Part shown: positions 8,585-20,888 of the stretch, piece by piece
Layout of the letters: each line of letters opens with the position of its first letter
How positions within the stretch are numbered: the stretch's first letter is position 1
From: Oscillospiraceae bacterium
GTDB taxonomy: Bacteria > Bacillota > Clostridia > Oscillospirales > Ruminococcaceae
Direction of reading: 5' to 3'
Assembly: GCA_017559185.1 (NCBI GenBank)
Contig: JAFYSU010000043.1
Coordinates: 1 to 39,994, forward strand
DNA: 39,994 nt
Translations under genes and position numbers: made by a program
The notes under the pieces: model-generated
What the model was told of the DNA's origin: nothing
The model's database searches: none
What the model saw: only the letters and a program-made list of their open reading frames with translations

Positions 8585-9342
8585 GGAATTTATTAATTAC
8601 CATAAGCTACAAGGGCACTGCTTATCACGGCTTTCAGGTGCAGAAAAACGCAGTAACGGTTTGCGAGGTTTTTCAGAATGCCGTTGAAAAGGTGCTGAAA
8701 AAAAGGGAAGATGTCAAAGGCTGCTCGCGCACCGATTCCGGTGTTCATGCAGGACAATTTTGTGTGGGATTAAGCACCGAAGCGTCAATTCCATGCGAAA
8801 ATTTGGTAAGAGCTTTGAATGTTAATCTCCCAGATGATGTAGCCGTGCTTGATTGCATTGAAGTTCCACAGGAATTTCATGCCCGCTACAGCTCTACAGG
8901 GAAAAGATATGTTTATCGGGTATGGAACAGTGCTGTTAAAAATCCGTTTTTGGGTGAATATTCGTGGCACTATCCATACAAGCTGGATGTAGAAAAAATG
9001 AACCGTGCAGCTGCCGACTTTATTGGAACGCATGATTTTTCAGCGTTTTGTTCCGCAGGAACAAGCGTGGAGGACAAGGTGCGTACAATACACTTTGTCG
9101 GAGTGGAAAAAAACGGTGACCTTGTGCAGATAACTGTTGAGGGTGACGGTTTCCTTTACAATATGGTTCGTATAATGGCAGGAACATTGATTGAAATAGG
9201 CGGCGGATTTCGTGAAGAAACACAAATTCCCGCAGTTTTAGCTTCGCTTGACCGAGCAAAAGCGGGAAAAACCGCGCCTGCACACGGATTGCATTTGGAC
9301 AAAGTGTTCTATGACGAGATAGAAGGATTTAAGCGTAAATAA
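8581..9342 (+). CDS. truA: tRNA pseudouridine(38-40) synthase TruA
   Basis: TruA isomerises uridines 38-40 in the anticodon stem of many tRNAs. The 253-residue product has the catalytic Asp in CSRTDSGVHAGQF at about residue 53, the conserved FHARYSSTGKRYVYR segment and the C-terminal GDGFLYNMVRIMAGTL segment. It sits at the end of the ECF operon, a common neighbourhood in Firmicutes, where ecfA1-ecfA2-ecfT-truA are usually followed by rplM-rpsI. Those ribosomal genes are absent here. Confidence 0.96.
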   Translation: MRNLLITISYKGTAYHGFQVQKNAVTVCEVFQNAVEKVLKKREDVKGCSRTDSGVHAGQFCVGLSTEASIPCENLVRALNVNLPDDVAVLDCIEVPQEFHARYSSTGKRYVYRVWNSAVKNPFLGEYSWHYPYKLDVEKMNRAAADFIGTHDFSAFCSAGTSVEDKVRTIHFVGVEKNGDLVQITVEGDGFLYNMVRIMAGTLIEIGGGFREETQIPAVLASLDRAKAGKTAPAHGLHLDKVFYDEIEGFKRK

Positions 9343-9363
9343 TTAGAAAAGGAGGGATATTCG

Positions 9364-10515
9364 TTGGGTGAGGTTACTAATTTTGCCGAGTACCGAAGAA
9401 AGAAAAAACGAAAAAAAATAATCCGATTTATAGCATCGTTAATGCTTATCTTTGGGATAATATACGGAATATCCCTTTTGCTTTATGAAAGCGGTGCCGA
9501 AGATGTTGAGGGTGCATTTGATGCAATGTTCAATTCAAGCGGCAGTGAATCACGATTTCCAATACATTCGCCGGGTGGCAGCATAAAGGAGATATTCTCT
9601 CTTGGCGGGACAATTTGCATTTTGAATGATACAAATGTTTTCTTTTATTCCTCCGGCGGTGAAATGACAGGAAACATACAGCATCATTATCAAACACCAA
9701 CGGTTCGTTCGGCAAAAAGTAATTTTTTGCTTTATGACCAAGGCAATAAACAATATGCGCTGTACGATAAAGATGAGCTTGTACGAAGCTGTCAAACCGA
9801 AAATGTTATTTTCCTTGGCGACATAAGCGAGGATGGGGAGTACGCAATAGCCTCTACAGGAAATTGCCTTACCGAAGTATCGTTTTATAACGAAGACGGC
9901 GAAGAACAGTTTGTGTGGGAGTCTAATGACAAACATGCATTGTCCCTTTGTCTTACCGAAGCCGGTGAATACATGGCTGTCAGTTGTGTGAACACAAAGG
10001 GTGGCAAACTGATTTCCACCCTTGTTATACTGGATACGGAAAAAATTGACACAAGAGCATCCGTTGAACTGGAAAACGAGCTGATACTTGATGTAATGCC
10101 GCACAGAAACGGGTTTTTGGTTATTACCGACGAGCAGGTGCTTCATTGCAGCAACAAAGGTGTTGTAATCAGCGAATACTCGTTTGAAGGACAGCAGATT
10201 TGCGGATTTGATGCAAGCAAGGATAACATTGCGTTGCTGCTTGGCAACTTCAGACATGACAGAAGCTACACACTTATTTCACTTAACGGAATTTTGAAAG
10301 AGCTTGGACGCACTGTAATAGATGAAAAGGTTACCGATATTCAATGCGACGGGTACGGAATATACACACTCATGGGAAATATGCTGAATGTTTATGACGA
10401 AAATGCGGTATTCCGTGATGGTACCAAGTTCCAGAACATTGAAAATATGTACCCAATGGGGCATTATCTTTTGGTAGCGGCAAATGACCGCATACACAAA
10501 TTGGATTTCACATGA
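9364..10515 (+). CDS. DUF5711-family membrane-anchored protein
   Basis: The 383-residue protein has a basic cytoplasmic N terminus (RRKKKRKK), one membrane helix at about 20-42 and a long extracytoplasmic region of repeated beta-strand blades, each with an aromatic or glycine-rich turn (for example YALYDKDELV and VSFYNEDGEEQF). This looks like a beta-propeller and fits clostridial DUF5711. The role is unknown. It starts at TTG 9364 behind a strong AAAGGAGGG, and precedes cvpA, yunB and spoIIM, suggesting an envelope or sporulation role by context only. Confidence 0.75.
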   Translation: MGEVTNFAEYRRKKKRKKIIRFIASLMLIFGIIYGISLLLYESGAEDVEGAFDAMFNSSGSESRFPIHSPGGSIKEIFSLGGTICILNDTNVFFYSSGGEMTGNIQHHYQTPTVRSAKSNFLLYDQGNKQYALYDKDELVRSCQTENVIFLGDISEDGEYAIASTGNCLTEVSFYNEDGEEQFVWESNDKHALSLCLTEAGEYMAVSCVNTKGGKLISTLVILDTEKIDTRASVELENELILDVMPHRNGFLVITDEQVLHCSNKGVVISEYSFEGQQICGFDASKDNIALLLGNFRHDRSYTLISLNGILKELGRTVIDEKVTDIQCDGYGIYTLMGNMLNVYDENAVFRDGTKFQNIENMYPMGHYLLVAANDRIHKLDFT

Positions 10516-10550
10516 CATACTGCACATAACATTAGAAAGGATTGAGAGAC

Positions 10551-11267
10551 TTGCCGAAAGATTTTATAATTCCAATGTATGATATGATTGCTGTTGCCAT
10601 TATAATTGCCGTTGGATTTTATAACGCACGCAAGGGAATGGCTCGTGCAGTGTTGGATTTTGCTGCATACATAGTTTCGATTATGGCAGCGTTTGTGTTC
10701 AGCAAAATGGGTGCGGTATTCATTTATGAAGTGATGATAAAGAAAAACATGGTTGCGATTGCCGAAGAAACCTTGAACAAAGCGGGGGCAGACAAGGCGG
10801 AGCAAATTTTGTCGCAGCTGCCAAGCTTTTTGGGCAAGCTCACTGATTTTGAAGGCACACAGCTGGATGTACAGAAGTTTGCAGGATTAAATGTTGCGGA
10901 AATGGCGCAAGCTTTGGAAACCGGTGTTATAGCGCCTGCCGTAATGCTTTTGCTGCAAATTATACTTATGATTATTTCGTTCAGTGTAATTTTCTTCTTG
11001 GCACGAAAGGTTTCAAAAATGCTTTCGCGAATTTTTGAACTTCCGTTGGTAGGTACAATAAATCATATGGCAGGATTTTTGTTAGGCATAGTAGAAGCAT
11101 TAATTATACTGTACATAGTAATAACCGTACTTAAACTTATAACTGCACTTGCGGGAGGATTTCCGCCGTATTTAACAAGGCAAACACTTGACAGCACACT
11201 TGCGGCACGCCTTATGGGTGTTGTTGGTGAGTTGTTTACCGACCTTGTGCTTAATAATGTAATGTAA
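10551..11267 (+). CDS. CvpA-family integral membrane protein
   Basis: The product of about 238 residues begins PKDFIIPMYDMIAVAIIIAVG and has the CvpA-like opening helix followed by YNARKGMARAVLDFAAYI, where family members have a conserved GxxRG-type turn. A long amphipathic insert with charged residues follows, then two or three more helices. CvpA was linked to colicin V production and bile or envelope stress in other bacteria; the molecular function is not settled. TTG 10551 is preferred because AGAAAGG at 10534-10540 then sits ten bases upstream. An in-frame TTG at 10542 and ATG at 10575 are alternatives. Confidence 0.7.
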   Translation: MPKDFIIPMYDMIAVAIIIAVGFYNARKGMARAVLDFAAYIVSIMAAFVFSKMGAVFIYEVMIKKNMVAIAEETLNKAGADKAEQILSQLPSFLGKLTDFEGTQLDVQKFAGLNVAEMAQALETGVIAPAVMLLLQIILMIISFSVIFFLARKVSKMLSRIFELPLVGTINHMAGFLLGIVEALIILYIVITVLKLITALAGGFPPYLTRQTLDSTLAARLMGVVGELFTDLVLNNVM

Positions 11268-11342
11268 TAATATTTGGCTGATAGCAAACACATTTTTCGC
11301 ATATACTGTATAAACATTTAAGTTTTTGGGGCGGTGCGGAAT

Positions 11343-14076
<2,734 letters not shown>

Positions 14077-14099
14077 GCAAAAGCAAATAGGAGCTAACA

Positions 14100-14723
14100 A
14101 TGGAAGACATTAAAACAAATATAAAACAGTCGATGTGTTTTTTAAAAAATCATGTATACGGTATGTTTATTACCTGTATGCTGTGTTTTATTGCGATGAC
14201 TGTGCTTTTCCATTTTCTTAATTTGGATAATCCCGAGTTCGTGCAAAAAACGGTTGAAGAGCTTGCGCAAACACTTGCAAAAAAAGGTGCAGATTCCGAA
14301 ACCGGCGGAGTGAATTTTACATCGCTGCTGCTTAATAACCTTATGGTTTCACTAATTGCAGTATCGTGGGGAGCAGTGCCTTTTGTTTTCCTTTCCACAC
14401 CTGTTTTGGCAACTAATGCAATAGCAATAAGTGTTATGTCGGCACATTTTGTTCTTCAGGGCAAAAGCATGGCGATTTTCTTTGCGGGGCTTTTACCGCA
14501 CGGAATTTTTGAAATACCCGCACTTGTGCTTTCGGTAGCTATGGGGCTTGCAATATCACTTAACAGCACCATACGAATATTCAAAGACGAAAACACACTT
14601 AGCTTTTCGGAAATGTTTTTAACCTGTATGAAGGTATATGCATGGATTGTGGTTCCGCTTATGCTGCTTTCGGCAATTACAGAGGTGTACATTACACCGC
14701 ATATAATGAAATTTTTTGCATAA
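14100..14723 (+). CDS. spoIIM: stage II sporulation protein M-like membrane protein (DUF95)
   Basis: SpoIIM belongs with SpoIID and SpoIIP to the engulfment machinery. The 207-residue product has about five hydrophobic helices and the DUF95 hallmark LLPHGIFEIPALVL at about 140. It is also similar in length to SpoIIM. The family includes non-sporulation members, so the exact role is inferred from the Clostridia setting and nearby yunB. ATG 14100 follows TAGGAG at the proper distance. It is the last gene of the plus-strand run and ends at a bidirectional terminator. Confidence 0.8.
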   Translation: MEDIKTNIKQSMCFLKNHVYGMFITCMLCFIAMTVLFHFLNLDNPEFVQKTVEELAQTLAKKGADSETGGVNFTSLLLNNLMVSLIAVSWGAVPFVFLSTPVLATNAIAISVMSAHFVLQGKSMAIFFAGLLPHGIFEIPALVLSVAMGLAISLNSTIRIFKDENTLSFSEMFLTCMKVYAWIVVPLMLLSAITEVYITPHIMKFFA

Positions 14724-14725
14724 CA

Positions 14726-14756
14726 AAAAACCGCTTTCTTTTACGAAAGCGGTTTT
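14726..14756. terminator. bidirectional terminator between spoIIM and asd
   Basis: AAACCGCTTTC pairs with GAAAGCGGTTT with A- and T-tracts on both sides. It lies between the convergent spoIIM and asd genes and can serve both. Confidence 0.85.
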
Positions 14757-14771
14757 AAAAATTTGTTTTAA

Positions 14772-15851
14772 TTATCTGTCAAAGTAGCCTTTTGCAGCAA
14801 GCAGTTCAGCCATAAGCACAGCACCGCCGGCAGCACCGCGCAGGGTGTTGTGGGAAAGACATACGAATTTAATGTCGTATTGGCTGTCTTCACGAAGACG
14901 ACCGATGTTTACAGCCATGCCGCCTTCGGTCATTCTGTCAAGGCGAGTCTGGGGACGGTTTTCTTCTTCGTAATAGTGCAGGAACTGTTTTGGTGCAGAT
15001 GGAAGGTCAAGCTCCTGCGGTTCACCGCGGAAGTTAGCCCAGCATGCTTTTACTTCTTCAAGGGTAGGTTTCTTTTCAAAGGATGCAAATACTGCTGCCA
15101 TGTGGCCGTCCTGACAAGCAACACGCAGGCACTGTGCGGTGATGGAAGGTTCAGTTGCATTTACAATTTTGCCGCCTTCAACCTTACCCCAAATTTTCAT
15201 TGGCTCTTTTTCGCTCTTTTCTTCCTCGCCGCCAATGTAAGGGATAACATTATCTACCATTTCAGGCCATGTTTCAAAGGTTTTGCCTGCGCCGGAAATT
15301 GCCTGATATGTACAAGCAAGAACTTTTTTAGGGCCAAATTCCTTGAGTGCATGAACAGCGGGAACATAGCTTTGCAGCGAGCAGTTGGATTTAACTGCAA
15401 TAAAGCCGCGTTTTGTGCCAAGGCGTTTTTTCTGGAATTCAATAACCTCTGCGTGGTCGCCGTTGATTTCCGGAATAATCATAGGAACATCGTCGGTACC
15501 GCGGTTAGCCGAGTTGTTGGACATAACAGGGCATTCAGCTTTAGCATACAGCTCTTCGATTGCTTTGGTTTCTTCTTTATCAAGTTCGATTGCACAGAAA
15601 ACAAAGTCTACCATGGAAGCTACCTTTTCAACATCAGCCTTTGCGTCGAAAACCACCATGTCTTTTACTTTTTCAGGCATTGGGGTGTCCATAGCCCACC
15701 CTTTAATTGCCTGTGAATACGGTTTCCCAGCAGAACGGGAGGATGCGCACAGTGCGGTTATTTCGAACCATGGGTGATTTTCCAAAAGTGTAATAAAACG
15801 CTGGCCAACCATGCCTGTTGCCCCTACGATACCAACTTTATACTGTTTCAT
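14772..15851 (-). CDS. asd: aspartate-semialdehyde dehydrogenase (archaeal/fungal type)
   Basis: Asd reduces aspartyl phosphate to aspartate semialdehyde for lysine, diaminopimelate, threonine and methionine synthesis. The 359-residue product has the NADP-binding loop VGIVGATGMVGQRF, catalytic Cys157 in VKSNCSLQ, GAGKTFETWPE and the C-terminal His-containing segment. The length and the QGF-free layout fit the archaeal/fungal branch (TIGR00978) better than the E. coli type; this branch call is from memory. The frame extends ten codons further, but ATG 15851 (MKQYKVGIVG) has GGAAAGG upstream. It stands alone on the minus strand with its own promoter. Confidence 0.93.
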   Translation of the reverse strand: MKQYKVGIVGATGMVGQRFITLLENHPWFEITALCASSRSAGKPYSQAIKGWAMDTPMPEKVKDMVVFDAKADVEKVASMVDFVFCAIELDKEETKAIEELYAKAECPVMSNNSANRGTDDVPMIIPEINGDHAEVIEFQKKRLGTKRGFIAVKSNCSLQSYVPAVHALKEFGPKKVLACTYQAISGAGKTFETWPEMVDNVIPYIGGEEEKSEKEPMKIWGKVEGGKIVNATEPSITAQCLRVACQDGHMAAVFASFEKKPTLEEVKACWANFRGEPQELDLPSAPKQFLHYYEEENRPQTRLDRMTEGGMAVNIGRLREDSQYDIKFVCLSHNTLRGAAGGAVLMAELLAAKGYFDR

Positions 15852-15936
15852 TTTAATCCAACCTTTCCTGCTGCGATACAATGAGAGCAGCCCGTTAAAA
15901 TTTTGTAAGCGGTAAGTCCGCCGAAGAATTACATCT

Positions 15937-15965
15937 ATATTAGCACGCTAAAGTCCGTCTGTCAA
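15937..15965 (-). promoter_or_regulatory. promoter of asd
   Basis: On the minus strand TTGACA (15960-15965) and TAATAT (15937-15942) are separated by 17 bases, a near-consensus sigma-A promoter. The leader is about 80 bases. I saw no lysine riboswitch in it. Confidence 0.8.
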
Positions 15966-16112
15966 ACATAAATGTGTGTGAGCGATGGAATTTTTGCGAT
16001 TTTGCGAATATAAATATAAAATTACCACGCTATTGATAATTTTTATGTAATATGCATTAATTTACAACAAATGCAATATTTTTGCAAGTGCTGTGTGTAC
16101 AGGCATAATCTA

Positions 16113-16141
16113 TTGCAAACATTGGAAAAATCCACTATAAT
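16113..16141 (+). promoter_or_regulatory. promoter of queA-tgt
   Basis: TTGCAA (16113-16118), 17 bases, perfect TATAAT (16136-16141). It lies about 120 bases upstream of queA in the 420-base divergent spacer with asd. Confidence 0.65.
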
Positions 16142-16270
16142 TGACCTATTATGCGTATTTACGGCGTTTTTTTGGAAGTGCGCTGTTTACAATAAATGTT
16201 TTTGAGAGATAAACATTTTTGAAATTTGAATTATTTAACTTTTAAACATGAAAGCAGCAGGTGAAAATAA

Positions 16271-18458
<2,188 letters not shown>

Positions 18459-18472
18459 AAGTAAAATTTTTC

Positions 18473-18500
18473 TTGCAAGCTTTAAACATTGTGATATAAT
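18473..18500 (+). promoter_or_regulatory. promoter of yajC
   Basis: TTGCAA (18473-18478), 16 bases, TATAAT (18495-18500), just after the tgt stop. An 8-bp hairpin (CGGTTTAA with TTAAACCG) follows in the leader before the yajC start. Confidence 0.7.
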
Positions 18501-18587
18501 AATAATGTTACGGTTTAATCTGTATTCCGCTTTTAAACCGACGAATGGCGGAAAATTTTTTAGTCGGAGAAATGGAGATAATATAAA

Positions 18588-18908
18588 ATGAATAATATGT
18601 TTTTGACTGCTGTAGAGCAGGGACCATCTATGCTGCTTACATTTGTACCTTTCTTTGTAATTTTGTTTATCAGCTACTTTATGCTGGTTCGTCCTCAGAA
18701 AAAGCGTGACCAGGAGCTGCGTGATATGCGTTCCGCTATTGAAATCGGTGATGAAATTGTTACCGTTGGCGGTATTATTGGTCGTGTAGTTTCCATTAAA
18801 GATGAAACTTTCGTTATTGAAACCGGTACTGACAGAAGCAAAATCCGTTTGGCTCGTTGGGCTATTCAGGCAAACAATTCCGCTGCTGAACGCAAAGCTG
18901 AAAAATAA
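18588..18908 (+). CDS. yajC: preprotein translocase accessory subunit YajC
   Basis: YajC associates with SecDF and the Sec translocon. The 106-residue protein has one N-terminal helix (about 12-30, LLTFVPFFVILFISYFML) followed by the family signature VRPQKKRDQELRDM and a small beta domain with EIVTVGGIIGRV and RSKIRLARWAIQ. It starts behind GGAGA and follows tgt, the conserved queA-tgt-yajC order. secD and secF do not follow here. Confidence 0.95.
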   Translation: MNNMFLTAVEQGPSMLLTFVPFFVILFISYFMLVRPQKKRDQELRDMRSAIEIGDEIVTVGGIIGRVVSIKDETFVIETGTDRSKIRLARWAIQANNSAAERKAEK

Positions 18909-18978
18909 TAAAACACTTGCAAGTAATAAATACGGTTTTCCTGTAATATTATAAAAACGGGAAGGCAGGTAAGTGTAC

Positions 18979-19386
18979 ATGACCAAACGAAGAATGAAGT
19001 TGGAAAAAGATACAAGACTTAAACCCATAGCGCTTGGAACGACTGTCGGAGCGGCAGCAATGCTTGCAGCATTGGTGCTTGCTGCAGTTGGAATGTCGTT
19101 GGGAAGTGTGCCTCATTCACTGGTAGGGCCGATGGTTATTTTAATACTTATAATCGGTGGCTTTGCAGGCGGATACACAGCAGCAAAACAGGTTCCGTCG
19201 GGTGGATTTTACATGGCGGCAGCTTGCGGTGTTATGCTGTGTTTGATGGTGCTTGCGGCGGGCTTGATATCCAACACAAGCCGGGTAGGTTCGGCAGCAG
19301 CAGTAAAAATTGCTGTTGTGCTTGTATCGGCAGTGATGGGTGGTTTTTCAGGAACAAACAGCCGCTACAACAGGTCACGCAGATAA
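18979..19386 (+). CDS. TIGR04086-family four-helix membrane protein
   Basis: The product (about 135 residues) has a short basic N terminus and four hydrophobic helices with glycine-rich packing (GPMVILILIIGGFAGGY, AVMGGFSGTNSRYNR). This matches the small Firmicutes membrane family TIGR04086, which in Clostridia is often found next to SCIFF genes (knowledge from memory). ATG 18979 is preferred to the GTG at 18973 on spacing to AAGGCAGG. The function is unknown. A strong terminator follows, separating it from the downstream scfAB. Confidence 0.8.
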   Translation: MTKRRMKLEKDTRLKPIALGTTVGAAAMLAALVLAAVGMSLGSVPHSLVGPMVILILIIGGFAGGYTAAKQVPSGGFYMAAACGVMLCLMVLAAGLISNTSRVGSAAAVKIAVVLVSAVMGGFSGTNSRYNRSRR

Positions 19387-19442
19387 CTTTTCTAAATTTA
19401 CTCGTTTTGTACCTTGATTGTGTTTTTGTTGCAGCATTATTT

Positions 19443-19479
19443 AAAGGCATCCTTTCGTAACACGAAAGGATGCCTTTTT
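19443..19479 (+). terminator. rho-independent terminator
   Basis: AAAGGCATCCTTTCGT pairs with ACGAAAGGATGCCTTT through a three-base loop, then T5. It ends the yajC transcript and may also slow the convergent RsiV-like gene. Confidence 0.9.
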
Positions 19480-19496
19480 GTGTGGGTTGTCATAAA

Positions 19497-20372
19497 TTAG
19501 TTATCGTAAAGCCCAAGCAGAATTTTTCCGCGATTACTGAGATGCGGTTCCAAAAATTCATAAGGCAAAAGGAATGTCGGTTCACCCGTAAAAAGACGAG
19601 GAAAGGTTACAACCATGCCATAATTGTTGAATGTAATAACGCAATCAGACCAGTTTTTAACTGCACTATCCTTCACAAAATCCTGCCAATTAACAGGAGC
19701 TTCACTATACCGATTTGCTTGACGAATAATTTCTGCCGCTACAGCTTTGTTAAAGTTGCTTTTTCCAAGTATTTCTGAAGAAAAAAATTTGCCGCTTTTC
19801 AAATCAAAATTAAGACCTAATGAAGATTTCCAAGGCCTAGCGCCGCCTGTGTATGATTGAAAATGTCCATAAAGGCTTATTATATTATCTGTTTGATATA
19901 TATCGGCATATTTTATTTCTTCATAAAAAGGGAAAAAAACACCGTCTCCCTCGTTCTTTTTGCAGAGGTAAAGTTCTTCGGCAGTAGAGTCCTTGGCGTA
20001 CTTGCTGTAATCAGAATGTTCTTCTTGAAAATCATTAAAATAATTGTTGAAATTTTGAGAAACTAACAGTGCGTGTTCTTCGGATTTATTATTCGGAGTG
20101 TGGATTATTGCGCCGTTTCCTCTTACGGGCTGCATTTGCGGATATTCATAATGATAGGTTGCAACTAAAGTTCCGTCATCTGCAAAGACTTCATGAGATA
20201 TGGTATTGATAGTAACATTGTAATGTATGGTGTTGTCCGAATATATTTCGACTGCTTCGCTGTTGAATGATTCAAATGCAGTTGTCAGCTGTGTATTGAA
20301 TTTGGATGTAGAGTCTGTTACAGAAGGATTTTGCATTAAAAATAAAATTGCAGCTGCAAGCAGATACTTCAT
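19497..20372 (-). CDS. RsiV-like secreted protein (DUF4163 and DUF3298)
   Basis: The 291-residue product begins MKYLLAAAILFLMQNPSV, a signal peptide, then an N-terminal DUF4163-like region (VEIYSDNTIHYNVTINTIS) and a C-terminal DUF3298-like region (SYTGGARPW with the SLGLNFDLKSG strand and a FNNYGMVVTFP motif). This is the extracellular fold of the lysozyme-sensing anti-sigma factor RsiV. There is no cytoplasmic anti-sigma domain and no sigma gene beside it, so it is probably a stand-alone secreted protein. The start is ATG 20372 with GAAAGGA upstream. The frame extends 23 codons further without support. Confidence 0.8.
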   Translation of the reverse strand: MKYLLAAAILFLMQNPSVTDSTSKFNTQLTTAFESFNSEAVEIYSDNTIHYNVTINTISHEVFADDGTLVATYHYEYPQMQPVRGNGAIIHTPNNKSEEHALLVSQNFNNYFNDFQEEHSDYSKYAKDSTAEELYLCKKNEGDGVFFPFYEEIKYADIYQTDNIISLYGHFQSYTGGARPWKSSLGLNFDLKSGKFFSSEILGKSNFNKAVAAEIIRQANRYSEAPVNWQDFVKDSAVKNWSDCVITFNNYGMVVTFPRLFTGEPTFLLPYEFLEPHLSNRGKILLGLYDN

Positions 20373-20565
20373 TATAAAAATTCCTTTCGAAATTAACTGT
20401 ATTGGATATTGACAATGGAATATACTAATATAGTTTATCATATCATACTATAAATAGGGAATAATAAATATTTATTCAAGCATATGATAGATTAAATTCT
20501 ATGCCATTGAAAACATTGACATGGACAGATGTTCTTAAGTCAAAAGGGAGATTTTTGGTGTGCAC

Positions 20566-20594
20566 TTGCGTTTGTAAAAGCAATATGATATAAT
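20566..20594 (+). promoter_or_regulatory. promoter of scfA
   Basis: TTGCGT (20566-20571), 17 bases, TATAAT (20589-20594). The expected leader is about 45 bases. Confidence 0.7.
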
Positions 20595-20645
20595 TTTTCC
20601 AACAACCGTTTATGTACCATTTAATTACTGAAAGGAACATGAAAC

Positions 20646-20789
20646 ATGAAACATATCAAAACTTTGAATCAGGCAAATCTTAAAGAAACAGCTGTAAAAG
20701 GTGGCTGCGGCGAATGTCAGGCAAGCTGCCAGTCTGCTTGCAAAACTTCCTGCACAGTTGCAAACCAGAAATGTGAACACAAGAAATAA
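20646..20789 (+). CDS. scfA: SCIFF ranthipeptide precursor (six cysteines in forty-five residues)
   Basis: This 47-residue precursor begins MKHIKTLNQANLKET and has six cysteines at 21, 24, 28, 32, 36 and 43 in its C-terminal half. It matches the SCIFF precursor TIGR03973, near universal in Clostridia, whose mature product is a thioether-crosslinked peptide of unknown role. GAAAGGA precedes the ATG, and a terminator-like hairpin follows it, so precursor mRNA may exceed maturase mRNA. The gene was too short for most gene callers. The next gene encodes its dedicated radical SAM maturase. Confidence 0.95.
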   Translation: MKHIKTLNQANLKETAVKGGCGECQASCQSACKTSCTVANQKCEHKK

Positions 20790-20825
20790 TCAGTGCCTTG
20801 CTCTGATGTGATGCACAGAAAGTTT

Positions 20826-20855
20826 AGGGACAGCATGCTGTCCCTTTCTTGTTGC
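20826..20855 (+). terminator. intercistronic terminator or attenuator between scfA and scfB
   Basis: AGGGACAG and CTGTCCCT form a tight stem around CATG, followed by TTCTTGTTGCTTT. It lies between scfA and scfB. The interrupted T-tract suggests partial read-through. Confidence 0.7.
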
Positions 20856-20888
20856 TTTAAAGGATAATAAGAGGAGTAATGCTAAATT

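Noticed and set aside
14850..15716. 288-codon plus-strand frame opposite asd
   Set aside because: Phe/Cys-rich shadow; asd on the minus strand has its complete family motifs.
15852..16270. lysine riboswitch or T-box upstream of asd or queA
   Set aside because: Both leaders were read for a long structured element ending in a terminator stem. Only AT-rich sequence with simple promoters was found.
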